Shown: piece after piece, positions 1 through 9,781 of the stretch
Layout: each line of letters starts with the position of its first letter
Numbering within the stretch: the first letter of the stretch is position 1
DNA from: an uncultured Clostridia bacterium
Lineage (GTDB): Bacteria > Bacillota > Clostridia > TANB77 > CAG-508
Direction of reading: 5' to 3'
Assembly (NCBI GenBank): GCA_949388605.1
Contig: CASKJV010000008.1
Coordinates: forward strand, 1-64,000
DNA: 64,000 nucleotides
The notes under the pieces: model-generated
What the model saw: the letters and a program-made list of their open reading frames with translations, nothing else
Told to the model about the DNA's origin: nothing
Database searches by the model: none
Program-made: the position numbers and the translations under genes

Positions 1-3000
1 CTCCGTTTTCTCCTGTTGTTATTGTTATTTGATTTCCTTCATTATCTAATAATGGTTCTCCTTCTTCGTTATATAATCCTATTACTGCTCCTTGTAAGCC
101 TATTTCTGTTCCTGTTCTGTATTTTCTTATTTTTGTACTTCCTGCTACTGAATATACTCTTCTGTTATAAATAATTCCATCTCTGTTGTTTCCTTCTGCG
201 TCTCCTAAAAATGTTATACTTCCATCTCCATTTACTCTTAAGCTATACATTGTGCTGTCTAATATGTATCCCTCTGGGGCTTGAATTTCCTTGTATTTAT
301 ATGTTCCATATTCTAATGATGGTATTCCTATCTCTCCATTTTCTCCTGTTGTTATTGTTATTTGATTTCCTTCATTATCTAATAATGGTTCTCCTTCTTC
401 GTTATATAATCCTATTACTGCTCCTTGTAAGCCTATTTCTGTTCCTGTTCTGTATTTTCTTATTTTTGTACTTCCTGCTACTGAATATACTCTTCTGTTA
501 TAAATAATTCCATCTCTGTTGTTTCCTTCTGCGTCTCCTAAAAATGTTATACTTCCATCTCCATTTACTCTTAAGCTATACATTGTGCTGTCTAATATGT
601 ATCCCTCTGGGGCTTGAATTTCCTTGTATTTATATGTTCCATATTCTAATGATGGTATTCCTATCTCTCCATTTTCTCCTGTTGTTATTGTTATTTGTTT
701 TCCTTCATTATCTAATAGTGGATTTCCTTCGTTGTCATATAGTCCTATTACTGCTCCTTGTAAGCCTATTTCTGTTCCTGTTCTATATTTTCTTATTTTT
801 GCACTTCCTGCTATTGAATATACTCTTCTGTTATAAATTATTCCGTCTCTGTTATTTCCTTCTGCGTCCCCTAAGAATGTTATACTGCCATCTCCGTTTA
901 CTTTTAGGCTATACATTGTGCTGTCTAATATGTATCCCTCTGGGGCTTGAATTTCTTTATATTTATATGTTCCATATTCTAATGATGGTATTCCTATTTC
1001 TCCATTTTCTCCTGTTGTTATTGTTATTTGATTTCCTTCATTATCTAATAATGGTTCTCCTTCTTCGTTATATAATCCTATTACTGCTCCTTGTAAGCCT
1101 ATTTCTGTTCCTGTTCTGTATTTTCTTATTTTTGTACTTCCTGCTACTGAATATACTCTTCTGTTATAAATTATTCCGTCTCGGTTGTTTCCTTCTGAGT
1201 CTCCTAAGAAGGTTATGCTTCCATCTCCATTTACTCTTAGACTATACATTGTACTGTCTAATATGTATCCTTCTGGTGCTTCAATTTCTTTGTATTTATA
1301 TGTTCCATATTCTAATGATGGTATTCCTATTTCTCCGTTTTCTCCTGTTGTTATTGTTATTTGATTTCCTTCATTATCTAATAATGGTTCTCCTTCATTG
1401 TCATATAATCCTATTACTGCTCCTTGTAAGCCTATTTCGGTTCCTGTTCTATATTTTCTTATTTTCGCACTTCCTGCTACTGAATACACTCTTCTGTTAT
1501 AGATTATTCCGTCTCTGTTATTTCCCTCTGCATCTCCTAAATATGTCACTGTACCATCATTATTTAATGTAAAACTATACATTGTATCATTTAATACATA
1601 TCCCTCTGGAGCACTTAATTCTTTATATTTATATGTTCCTTCTTCTAATTCTCTAAAACAAATTTGTCCACTTTCATCTGTCTCTAATTTAATTTGTTCT
1701 CCATCTATTCCCAAAATTGCTTCACCATTTTGATTGAATAAACCTATTATTGCGCCTTTTAATCCTATTTCTGTTCCTGTTCTATATTTTTTAATTGTTA
1801 CATTTCCTTTTGTAAGATTTTTAGTCCACTTTGCATATAATGTTATATCTTCTTTTGGTGTATATACTGTATTTTCTGCAGTTGTTACTTGTTCTGTACA
1901 TGCTGAATCTTTATACCATCCTTCAAAAGTATATCCTGTTCTTTCTGGTGTATAATTTACACTTGATGTTTCCCATTGTGCATATAAATTTATTGTTTCT
2001 CCAATTGTAGATGTTAAATTTAATACCTCTTCATTATTTTCATAAGAATCTCCTGTTCCATCTGCATTTGAAGTCCAATTTTTAAAACTATATTTTGCAG
2101 TTTTAGTTATATTGTTACTATTTGTATAATTTTCGTCATATTTTACAGTATATTCTCTCTTAAATCCATTACTTGTTAAATTTTTTGATGTATCAAATAT
2201 ATGATAGCTCTTTGGCGTATTTCCACTTGTATGTCCATTGCCATTGTATTGTACTATGTAATCATATTCTAGAAATTTCATTACCATTCCGTCATTAGTT
2301 GATTTGTCTTCTAATTGATTACTATTATTTAAAATTATACCATTTCCTACATCCATTGAAATTGTTTGAAAACTTCCTGCTACAATAAATCCATCATCAC
2401 TTGTTAAAGTGAGCGAGTTTAACGAATCATATTTATTTCCCCCAATACTTTTTGTCCATTGTGGTATTCCACTACTATTGTACTTAATTATTACTACATC
2501 AAAACTACTAGTATTATTTGTTAATAATACTTCATTTCCTAAATCAATAGATTCTGAATTATAATATCCCCCTACTATGTAACCTCCATCATTTGTTTGC
2601 TGTACTGATTTTATATATTCATTAGCATTTCCTCCTATGTTTTTAGCCCATTGCAAAGTTCCAGTACTACTGTATTTAATTATCATTCCATCACTATATC
2701 CTTTATTAGTTAATGTAATTTTACTTTCCAAATTAATTGACTCGGCTTGAAACTTCCCGCCTACTATATATCCTCCATCTTTTGTTTGTGCAACGGAATA
2801 AATAGTATTTAAGTTGTTCCCGCAGATTGATTTAGCCCATTGTGGTGTTCCAGTACTACTATATTTAATTATCATTCCTGCTGGCTTTCTTAAAGAAGAT
2901 GTATTATCTGACCAATAGCTTGATGTATTAGTTAATTTTACATTATTTCCTAAATTAATTGTATTTAAATCTGTAAACTGTCCTCCTACAATATAACTTC

Positions 3001-3832
3001 CATCTTTTGTTTGTGCTACAGAATAAATATAATTTGAATATGACCCTCCTATAGTTTTTGCCCATTGTGGTATTCCATTATTATTATATTTGATAAAAAA
3101 AGCACATGTATTTTGATGATCTTTGGAATATGAAGAATTGCTTAAAGTTATATTATTTCCAATATTGACTGATAGTGAATTAAAACTTCCTCCAACAACA
3201 AATCCACCATCACTAGTTTTTTGTATTATTTTTATATCATTGTGTCCTTCTTTTGCACCTATGCTTTTTGCCCATTGAGCTTCACCCTTATTATTGTATT
3301 TAACAATTACCATGTCTGTAGTATATATACTATCTTGAACAACTTTATTAACAGATATATTATTTCCAAAATCTAGAGTATTACTTTTAAAATTTCCTAC
3401 TGCTACATATCCTTCATCATTTGTTTGTACTATAGATTCTATAAAATCATTCTGTTCTCCTCCTATTGGTTTAGCCCATTCAAGTTCATTTTCACTATTA
3501 TACTTAACTATCATTCCATCTGTACCACCTTGATTGTTAAGAATAATTCCATTTCCTAAATCAACTGTTTCTGAATTAAATTGTCCTGCTACTATATATC
3601 CTCCATCTTTTGTATCTACTGCTGAATTTATAATTTCAGAACCTTCGGCACTTCCTATTGCTTTAGCCCATATTGGTCCTGTTTTTGCTCCCATACTTGC
3701 TTTTGATAATTCTCTTATATTAGGCGTTATACTTATTTTCAAATTATTATATAATATAAAACTAATTATAATAGTTATTGTACAAATTATTAGCATTCCT
3801 ATTTTTTTATTTAATTTTAATCTTTTCTCCAT
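1..3832 (-). CDS. Giant modular surface protein (delta-60-like repeats, InlB-type module, SpaA repeats), C-terminus off window
   Basis: This open minus-strand frame runs off the left edge, so the C-terminus (probably a sortase signal) is not seen. The ATG at 3832 follows AGGAG by about 10 nt. Residues ~9-31 form one membrane segment or signal anchor. Residues ~50-520 hold about seven repeats of ~55-60 residues with motifs such as QWAKSIGG, TKDGGYIVGG and DGMIIKY, resembling bacterial delta-60/SBBP beta-propeller repeats. Residues ~520-670 are an InlB/Listeria-Bacteroides module (GYTFEGWYKD, TLYAKW). The rest is a train of 111-residue SpaA/Cna-B-like domains with KEIEAPEGY and IYNRRV, where Lys, Glu and Asn could form isopeptide bonds. 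I infer a wall-anchored adhesin or stalk. The frame is absent from the ORF track because it has no stop inside the window. Confidence 0.85.
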   Translation of the reverse strand, partial: MEKRLKLNKKIGMLIICTITIIISFILYNNLKISITPNIRELSKASMGAKTGPIWAKAIGSAEGSEIINSAVDTKDGGYIVAGQFNSETVDLGNGIILNNQGGTDGMIVKYNSENELEWAKPIGGEQNDFIESIVQTNDEGYVAVGNFKSNTLDFGNNISVNKVVQDSIYTTDMVIVKYNNKGEAQWAKSIGAKEGHNDIKIIQKTSDGGFVVGGSFNSLSVNIGNNITLSNSSYSKDHQNTCAFFIKYNNNGIPQWAKTIGGSYSNYIYSVAQTKDGSYIVGGQFTDLNTINLGNNVKLTNTSSYWSDNTSSLRKPAGMIIKYSSTGTPQWAKSICGNNLNTIYSVAQTKDGGYIVGGKFQAESINLESKITLTNKGYSDGMIIKYSSTGTLQWAKNIGGNANEYIKSVQQTNDGGYIVGGYYNSESIDLGNEVLLTNNTSSFDVVIIKYNSSGIPQWTKSIGGNKYDSLNSLTLTSDDGFIVAGSFQTISMDVGNGIILNNSNQLEDKSTNDGMVMKFLEYDYIVQYNGNGHTSGNTPKSYHIFDTSKNLTSNGFKREYTVKYDENYTNSNNITKTAKYSFKNWTSNADGTGDSYENNEEVLNLTSTIGETINLYAQWETSSVNYTPERTGYTFEGWYKDSACTEQVTTAENTVYTPKEDITLYAKWTKNLTKGNVTIKKYRTGTEIGLKGAIIGLFNQNGEAILGIDGEQIKLETDESGQICFRELEEGTYKYKELSAPEGYVLNDTMYSFTLNNDGTVTYLGDAEGNNRDGIIYNRRVYSVAGSAKIRKYRTGTEIGLQGAVIGLYDNEGEPLLDNEGNQITITTGENGEIGIPSLEYGTYKYKEIEAPEGYILDSTMYSLRVNGDGSITFLGDSEGNNRDGIIYNRRVYSVAGSTKIRKYRTGTEIGLQGAVIGLYNEEGEPLLDNEGNQITITTGENGEIGIPSLEYGTYKYKEIQAPEGYILDSTMYSLKVNGDGSITFLGDAEGNNRDGIIYNRRVYSIAGSAKIRKYRTGTEIGLQGAVIGLYDNEGNPLLDNEGKQITITTGENGEIGIPSLEYGTYKYKEIQAPEGYILDSTMYSLRVNGDGSITFLGDAEGNNRDGIIYNRRVYSVAGSTKIRKYRTGTEIGLQGAVIGLYNEEGEPLLDNEGNQITITTGENGEIGIPSLEYGTYKYKEIQAPEGYILDSTMYSLRVNGDGSITFLGDAEGNNRDGIIYNRRVYSVAGSTKIRKYRTGTEIGLQGAVIGLYNEEGEPLLDNEGNQITITTGENG
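8..1672 (-). repeat. 333-bp tandem repeats coding SpaA-like domains
   Basis: The marker ttctcctgttgttattg recurs at 8, 341, 674, 1007 and 1340, a constant 333-bp (111-codon) period. A diverged unit starts near 1673. The two leftmost complete units are almost identical by eye, while those further right carry scattered changes, so the youngest duplications lie toward the C-terminus. The array continues beyond the window. Confidence 0.95.
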
Positions 3833-4062
3833 ATCTGCATTTCTCCTAAAATCTAAATAATTTCTTTCCTATAATAGAAAAAAATAATATTTACATAGTA
3901 TTTTTCATCTTTTGCTTACAATACTTGCTAATCTTACTATACTCCTTTAATTCCTGTTTGCATATAAAAACAATTTTACAAATTTTATCTTTTTCTAAAT
4001 TTTTTATACGCGTTGTAGTCTTTCATAACTTTATCATTTTAGTTACAGTATTAAAATATGAA

Positions 4063-4103
4063 AAAAATACCTACAAATATTAAAATATTTATAGGTATTT
4101 TTA
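4063..4103 (-). terminator. Intrinsic terminator of the PLC-like gene
   Basis: An inverted repeat atacctacaaatat / atatttataggtat with one mismatch is preceded on the plus strand by a run of A, which reads as a U-tract for minus-strand transcripts. It lies just past the stop of the 4113-4622 gene. Confidence 0.75.
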
Positions 4104-4112
4104 TATAATTTA

Positions 4113-4622
4113 TTATTTTTCTATTATTAAATTTCTCCAGCCTTCAGGATTTTTGTTAATTTTATTAGTTATAATATCAATATCCATTTCAGATATTTCT
4201 TTAATCATTTTTTCCATCAATTCTAAAGAAAGAATTTTCAATGCTCCCTGTTTAAAAAAGACTTGGTTTTTTACTTTTTCTGGGATAATAACTTTATATT
4301 TTTCTATTAATTTACTATTTAATATATCATAATCATCATATAAATCTGTACTTATACGAGATATATAATGATTATAAAATAAATAATCAGTTAGTAAATG
4401 CAAAAAATATCCTCTATTAAATTGATTGTTCAATTTATTTTCTTTTAAAAATTCATATAAATTCACTTTAGGACTGATTTCTCCATAGTGGGTTTTAGAT
4501 TTATCTGTAACACTATCTGGAAATAATACTCCCTCTATAAAATTACTATAATCAAATTTTTCTTTTTCATGTTTTTTTATATATTCTTGAGCAACAGCTA
4601 AATGTATAACATGTCCAGCCAA
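4113..4622 (-). CDS. Zinc-dependent phospholipase C-like protein
   Basis: The 169-residue protein begins AGHVIHLAVAQEY from a TTG codon preceded by GGAAG. The early His residues, the GVLFPDS motif around residue 32, a His near residue 45 (KTHYGE) and the later HLLTDYLFYNHY block resemble the all-helical zinc-dependent phospholipase C / S1-P1 nuclease superfamily, whose His/Asp ligands are arranged this way. There is no signal peptide, so it is probably cytoplasmic. The actual substrate cannot be told. It follows the phosphatase-like gene at 4675-5829 on the same strand with ~50 bp between them, so the two are probably cotranscribed. Confidence 0.6.
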   Translation of the reverse strand: MAGHVIHLAVAQEYIKKHEKEKFDYSNFIEGVLFPDSVTDKSKTHYGEISPKVNLYEFLKENKLNNQFNRGYFLHLLTDYLFYNHYISRISTDLYDDYDILNSKLIEKYKVIIPEKVKNQVFFKQGALKILSLELMEKMIKEISEMDIDIITNKINKNPEGWRNLIIEK

Positions 4623-4674
4623 TTTTATCTTCCTTTCATATTACATTTTAAATTAATTTTTTATAACTCTAAGC

Positions 4675-5829
4675 TTACTTATTAGATAGAACAATTACTG
4701 GAACTTCCATTTCATCTTTTGTAAGGCCACAATGAGTAGATTTCTTTACTGGTTTACCTTCTGCTAAAAAAGTTTCTAGTCTTATTATGCTACTACCTAT
4801 TGATAAAGCAATATAATTTCCTATAAAATCGTCTATTTTTGGATGTTTTTTGCCAAATCCCAAAAAGTTATTTGCCAAAAATTCTTCTTTAGTCATTAGC
4901 CAAAAATCTTTCTCAAACACATTATTAAAACGTTCTTCAAATTGTTTTCTCATATTTTCTTTTACCCAGAAAGTTACAACTCTAGATTCTAAAGAAGCTG
5001 GCATAATTAAGCATTCTTGAATTTCTGGATAATCTAAAAGTGTATATGCTTTTTCTATGTCTTTATGACCATGGTCTGCAGAAATTATTAATATAGTATC
5101 TTTATCTAATTTTTCATATAATTCTTGTATTTTTTTCTCTGCTTCTTGAATAAATTCTTTTGCCTCTTCAGAAGTTGTTCCATATTTATGTAATATTCCA
5201 TCAGGATTATCAGAATATGCAAATATAAATTTTTCTCCTGGAAGTTCGCATAAATCTTCTATTGTATAAATTATTTCATCTATGTTTTCTGTTCTTATAC
5301 TTCTTTTGGCTCTTCTATCTGCATAAGATGGTTCTAGCTCATATGTTTTTACATTAGGTGAAGCTTTTTCTATTTGTTCGAAAATTGTTTCGTAATTAAC
5401 AATTTTATCAAATACATTTATTGTTGGGTTTTTTATTGGTTCTCTTATATAAGATTCATTATGTGTTAACATATCTAATGCTCTACCATATTCTTTAAAA
5501 TATTGTGACCATGCTATCCATCCTGTTTCATACGGTGGTTTTCCAGAATAATATGTTGTTAATGCTGCTGTTGTAGTAGATGGATAAACAGATGTAACAC
5601 AATCTATCTTATTTTTTGTAAAATATCCTTTTGATGATATGTTATTTAATATATGCTCTCCCATTCCATCTAAAACTAAAAAAATTACATTTTTATATTT
5701 TTTTTCTAATATTTTATCTAAACTTTCTAATGATTTATGGTTTGAATCAACATTATAATATTTTAATATTGAAGTAATTGTATTTAAAATACAATTATTA
5801 TAATTAGGTAATACTATTTCATTTTTCAT
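4675..5829 (-). CDS. Alkaline phosphatase-superfamily phosphodiesterase/pyrophosphatase
   Basis: The 384-residue protein has the layout of type I phosphodiesterase / nucleotide pyrophosphatases. A first metal-binding motif FLVLDGMGEHIL lies near residue 50, the nucleophile segment VYPSTTTAALTT near residue 82, and a second metal site ISADHGHKDIE near residue 248, with a further His (STHCGL) near residue 365. There is no signal peptide. The enzyme should hydrolyse a phosphate mono- or diester using two metals, but the substrate is not evident. The ATG is preceded by AAGGAG at a normal distance. It is probably transcribed with the downstream PLC-like gene; a phospholipid or nucleotide link between the two is only a guess. 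Confidence 0.8.
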   Translation of the reverse strand: MKNEIVLPNYNNCILNTITSILKYYNVDSNHKSLESLDKILEKKYKNVIFLVLDGMGEHILNNISSKGYFTKNKIDCVTSVYPSTTTAALTTYYSGKPPYETGWIAWSQYFKEYGRALDMLTHNESYIREPIKNPTINVFDKIVNYETIFEQIEKASPNVKTYELEPSYADRRAKRSIRTENIDEIIYTIEDLCELPGEKFIFAYSDNPDGILHKYGTTSEEAKEFIQEAEKKIQELYEKLDKDTILIISADHGHKDIEKAYTLLDYPEIQECLIMPASLESRVVTFWVKENMRKQFEERFNNVFEKDFWLMTKEEFLANNFLGFGKKHPKIDDFIGNYIALSIGSSIIRLETFLAEGKPVKKSTHCGLTKDEMEVPVIVLSNK

Positions 5830-5950
5830 ATATTTATTCTCCTTAAAATCTATTAAGAAAATTTTAATAGATAATTATCAAAATTTCCATAGTCACAATT
5901 CGTTTTGATTATAATATAATTATATATTTTTTTCAATATTTAGAGTGTAC

Positions 5951-5986
5951 AAAAAACCACTTAATCAAAATAGACTAAGTGGTTTT
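5951..5986 (-). terminator. rpoC terminator
   Basis: The stem aaaccacttaatc / gactaagtggttt with a short loop is followed, for the minus strand, by a U-run. It starts ~10 nt past the rpoC stop and ends the rpoB-rpoC unit. Confidence 0.9.
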
Positions 5987-5996
5987 ATTAGTAAAA

Positions 5997-8900
5997 CTAT
6001 TCTTCTACAGTTTCTTCAACATTTTCTTCTTCTTGTTTCTCATTTTCTGTATTTATTCTTATATCTTGGTAACGTCTTAAACCTGTTCCTGTTGGAATTA
6101 ATTTACCAATTATAACATTTTCTTTTAATCCCATTAAATTATCAACTTTACCTTTAATAGCAGCTTCTGTTAATACTTTTGTTGTTTCTTGGAATGATGC
6201 TGCTGATAAGAAACTTTCTGTTGCTAAAGAAGCTTTTGTAATACCTAGTAAAGTTCTCTTATATGTTGCAGGTTGTTTTCCTTCAGCTATTAATTCTTCA
6301 TTTCTTCTTTCAACTTCTAATAAATCAACTAATGAAGCTGTGTAGAATTCGGAATCACCTGGCTCATCAATTCTAACTTTTTTAAGCATTTGTCTTGTAA
6401 TAACTTCGATATGTTTATCGTTTATATCAACACCTTGGTTTCTATAAACTTTTTGAACTTCTGCTATTACATATGTGTAAACACCTTCAACACCTTTAAT
6501 TGCAAGTAAATCAGCTGGATTAATAGATCCTTCAGTAATTTGATCTCCTGCTTGTATTTCATTTCCATCTTTTACTCTTAATTTAGAACCAAAACTAATT
6601 GTATATGTTTTTGATTCTCCTTCTTGATTTGTAACAATAACTTCTTTTCTCTTTTTCTCGTCATTAATTCTAACTGTACCAGAAATTTCAGAAATAATTG
6701 CCATTCCTTTTGGTGTTCTTGCTTCGAATAATTCTTCAACTCTAGGAAGACCTTGTGTAATATCTCCACCAGCAACACCACCTGTATGGAATGTTCTCAT
6801 TGTAAGCTGTGTACCAGGCTCACCAATTGATTGTGCAGCAATAATACCTACTGATTCTCCTTCATTTACTCTTTCACGTGTAGCTAATCCCATACCATAA
6901 CATTTACTACAAGCACCATGTCTTGCTCTACATTCTAATATAGAACGAACTTTAACTTTAGTGATTCCAGCATTTACTATTTGTTGTGCCATTGCATCTG
7001 TAATCATTGTATTATTATCAACAATTAATTCTCCTGTTGATGGGTCTTTTATATCTTCTAATGGGAATCTACCAACTAATCTTTCTTCTAATGGTTCGAT
7101 TATTTGGTTTCCATCTTTTATGTCTTCAACTTCAATACCTCTAGTAGTTCCACAATCATCTTCTCTAATAATTATATCTTGTGAAACATCAACTAATCTT
7201 CTTGTTAGATATCCAGAGTCTGCTGTTCTTAAAGCTGTATCTGTTAAACCTTTTCTAGCACCATGTGCAGAAATAAAGTATTCTAATGAATCTAATCCTT
7301 CACGGAAACAAGAAGTAACTGGAATTTCAACAGCTTTACCTGATGTATCTGCCATAAGTCCACGCATACCTGCAATTTGTCTTAATTGGTTCATGTTACC
7401 ACGAGCTCCAGATTGAGCCATCATATAAATTGGATTTAATTCGTCAAAATTGTTCTTCATTGCTTCTGTTACATCATCTGTAGCTTTTTCCCAAATTTTA
7501 ATAATAGCATTATATCTTTCTTCGTTAGTAATCATACCACGTTGATATTGTTTGAATACATTAGTAACATCATCATCAGCTTTTGCTAATATTTCTTTTT
7601 TAGCTGCTGGTACTTTAACATCATCAACAGAAACTGTTATAGCTCCTCTTGTAGAATATTTATATCCTGTTGCTTTAATATAATCTAATACTTCAGCACT
7701 CTTAGATAAACCATGTACATTAATACATTTAGCAACAATTTTTCCTAAATTCTTTTTAATAACTGGGAAATCAATTTCTAAATCAAATTCTTTTTCTGGA
7801 TCTGTTCTATCAACAAATCCTATATCTTGAGGAATTCCTTGATTATAAATTAATCTACCTACTGTTGTTTCTATTGTTTTGTGTCTTACAGTTCCATCTT
7901 CATCAGTTTTAAATCTTCTTACTTTAATTTTGCAATGTAATCCTACATCACCATTTTGATAAGCCATCATAGCTTCATCTTCATCTTTAAAGTATAGTCC
8001 TTCACCTTTTTCTCCATCTATTTGAACTGTTAGATAATAAGCACCAAGAATCATATCTTGTGTAGGAACAGTTACTGGTTTACCATCTTGTGGTTTTAAT
8101 AGGTTATTTGTAGAAAGCATTAAATATCTTGCTTCTGCAATTGCTTCTGGTGTTAAAGGAACGTGAACAGCCATTTGGTCTCCATCGAAGTCAGCATTAA
8201 ATGCTGTACATACTAATGGATGAAGTTTAATTGCTCTACCTTCAACTAATATTGGTTGGAATGCTTGAATACCTAATCTGTGTAGTGTAGGAGCACGGTT
8301 TAACATTACAGGATGATCTTGAATAACCTCTTCTAATATATCCCATACTTCTGGTCTTAGTTTTTCAACCATTCTCTTTGCATTTTTAATATTGTGAGCT
8401 ATCCCTCTACCAACTAATTCTTTCATAACAAATGGTTTGAATAACTCAACAGCCATTTCTTTTGGAAGACCACATTGATAGATTTTTAATTCTGGACCAA
8501 CAACTATAACTGAACGTCCAGAATAGTCAACTCTCTTTCCTAAAAGGTTTTGACGGAAACGACCTTGTTTTCCTTTTAACATATCTGATAATGATTTTAG
8601 AGGTCTGTTTCCAGCACCTGTAACAGGTCTTCCTCTTCTACCATTGTCAATTAAGGCATCAACAGATTCTTGTAACATACGTTTTTCGTTTCTTACAATT
8701 ATTTCTGGTGCTCCTAATTCTAATAATCTTTTCAATCTATTATTTCTGTTAATAACTCTTCTATATAAATCATTTAAATCTGATGTAGCAAATCTACCAC
8801 CATCTAATTGAACCATTGGTCTTAATTCTGGTGGAATAACTGGAATAACATTCATTATCATGCATTCTGGTTTGTTATCAGATACTCTAAATGATTCAAC

Positions 8901-9539
8901 AGTATCTAATCTTTTTATCAATTTTGCTTTCTTTTGTTCACTAGCTTTCTTTAATTCTTTCTTTAATGTTTCTGCTAATTTATCAATATCAACTTCTGCT
9001 AATAATTTTTGTATAGCTTCAGCTCCCATTTCAGCTTTAAAAGAACCTCTACCATATTTTTCTTCTGCTTCAACATATTCTTTTTCTGTTAAAACTTGAC
9101 ATTTGATTAATCCTGATGTACCAGTATCTGTAACTATATAAGAAGCAAAATAAATAACTTTTTCTAAACTTCTTGGAGAGACATCTAATAATAGTCCCAC
9201 TCTACTTGGAATACCTTTGAAGTACCAAATATGAGCGATTGGAGCAGCAAGCTCAATATGTCCCATTCTCTCTCTTCTTACTTTAGCAGTAGTAACTTCA
9301 ACACCACATCTATCGCAAACTATACCTTTATATCTTACTCTTTTATATTTTCCACAATGACATTCCCAGTCTTTTGTTGGACCAAATATTTTTTCACAAA
9401 ATAAACCATCTTTTTCTGGTTTTAAAGTTCTATAGTTAATTGTTTCTGGTTTTTTTACTTCTCCATGAGACCATTCTCTTACTTTCTCATCTGAAGCTAA
9501 TCCGATTTTTAACTTATTGAAAACTTCTAATTCTTCCAC
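5997..9539 (-). CDS. rpoC: RNA polymerase beta' subunit
   Basis: The 1180-residue beta' subunit forms the catalytic clamp of RNA polymerase with the beta subunit. The N-terminal zinc site CHCGKYK...CDRCG lies near residues 60-78. The catalytic [12 protein letters not shown], whose three Asp bind Mg2+, is near residue 450. The second zinc cluster ([13 protein letters not shown]) and the trigger-loop region ([14 protein letters not shown]) are intact. The length fits a Firmicutes enzyme without large insertions. The start is a GTG, with a G-rich ribosome site about 12 nt upstream. The C-terminus is a short acidic tail. It lies 242 bp downstream of rpoB, an unusually long and structured gap for this pair. 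Confidence 0.98.
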   Translation of the reverse strand: MEELEVFNKLKIGLASDEKVREWSHGEVKKPETINYRTLKPEKDGLFCEKIFGPTKDWECHCGKYKRVRYKGIVCDRCGVEVTTAKVRRERMGHIELAAPIAHIWYFKGIPSRVGLLLDVSPRSLEKVIYFASYIVTDTGTSGLIKCQVLTEKEYVEAEEKYGRGSFKAEMGAEAIQKLLAEVDIDKLAETLKKELKKASEQKKAKLIKRLDTVESFRVSDNKPECMIMNVIPVIPPELRPMVQLDGGRFATSDLNDLYRRVINRNNRLKRLLELGAPEIIVRNEKRMLQESVDALIDNGRRGRPVTGAGNRPLKSLSDMLKGKQGRFRQNLLGKRVDYSGRSVIVVGPELKIYQCGLPKEMAVELFKPFVMKELVGRGIAHNIKNAKRMVEKLRPEVWDILEEVIQDHPVMLNRAPTLHRLGIQAFQPILVEGRAIKLHPLVCTAFNADFDGDQMAVHVPLTPEAIAEARYLMLSTNNLLKPQDGKPVTVPTQDMILGAYYLTVQIDGEKGEGLYFKDEDEAMMAYQNGDVGLHCKIKVRRFKTDEDGTVRHKTIETTVGRLIYNQGIPQDIGFVDRTDPEKEFDLEIDFPVIKKNLGKIVAKCINVHGLSKSAEVLDYIKATGYKYSTRGAITVSVDDVKVPAAKKEILAKADDDVTNVFKQYQRGMITNEERYNAIIKIWEKATDDVTEAMKNNFDELNPIYMMAQSGARGNMNQLRQIAGMRGLMADTSGKAVEIPVTSCFREGLDSLEYFISAHGARKGLTDTALRTADSGYLTRRLVDVSQDIIIREDDCGTTRGIEVEDIKDGNQIIEPLEERLVGRFPLEDIKDPSTGELIVDNNTMITDAMAQQIVNAGITKVKVRSILECRARHGACSKCYGMGLATRERVNEGESVGIIAAQSIGEPGTQLTMRTFHTGGVAGGDITQGLPRVEELFEARTPKGMAIISEISGTVRINDEKKRKEVIVTNQEGESKTYTISFGSKLRVKDGNEIQAGDQITEGSINPADLLAIKGVEGVYTYVIAEVQKVYRNQGVDINDKHIEVITRQMLKKVRIDEPGDSEFYTASLVDLLEVERRNEELIAEGKQPATYKRTLLGITKASLATESFLSAASFQETTKVLTEAAIKGKVDNLMGLKENVIIGKLIPTGTGLRRYQDIRINTENEKQEEENVEETVEE

Positions 9540-9596
9540 TTTTAAAGTAGCCCCCTTAATTTTTTATTTATCTAGGTGGCAAATCAAATAATTTAC

Positions 9597-9772
9597 CAAA
9601 TCTTCAAATATACTTTAAATTGTACACAGCTGAACAATTCATTTTGAAATTTAAACTATTTTGAAGATATATATTTAATTTTCATTTTATATTCCGTTTG
9701 GAAAAGAATTGATATTTGAGTAGGTAAATAAGTTATAAATTTAACGTTCTCAAATACAATTATCTTCCAAAC
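9597..9772 (-). other. Stem-loops in the rpoB-rpoC gap
   Basis: Two inverted repeats fill the gap between rpoB and rpoC. The outer arms gtttggaa / ttccaaac (9696-9703, 9765-9772) enclose gatatttgag / ctcaaatac. A second pair, tcttcaaata / ttttgaagat, spans about 9600-9668. Neither is followed by a U-run on the minus strand, so they look like RNA structure rather than terminators. Processing or stability signals are possible but only inferred. Confidence 0.55.
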
Positions 9773-9781
9773 CTTTATTAG

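Noticed and set aside
211-1572. Long plus-strand Leu/Phe-rich ORFs (211-507, 544-1572, 624-836)
   Set aside because: They are antisense shadows of the 333-bp repeats of the minus-strand surface protein; composition is non-natural and there are no ribosome sites.
8-1672. CRISPR array
   Set aside because: Units are contiguous 333-bp coding repeats without unique spacers; no cas genes in the window.
6961-7416. Plus-strand ORFs inside rpoC/rpoB (6961-7416, 8860-9099) and minus 6578-6781
   Set aside because: Shadows of conserved RNA polymerase coding sequence.
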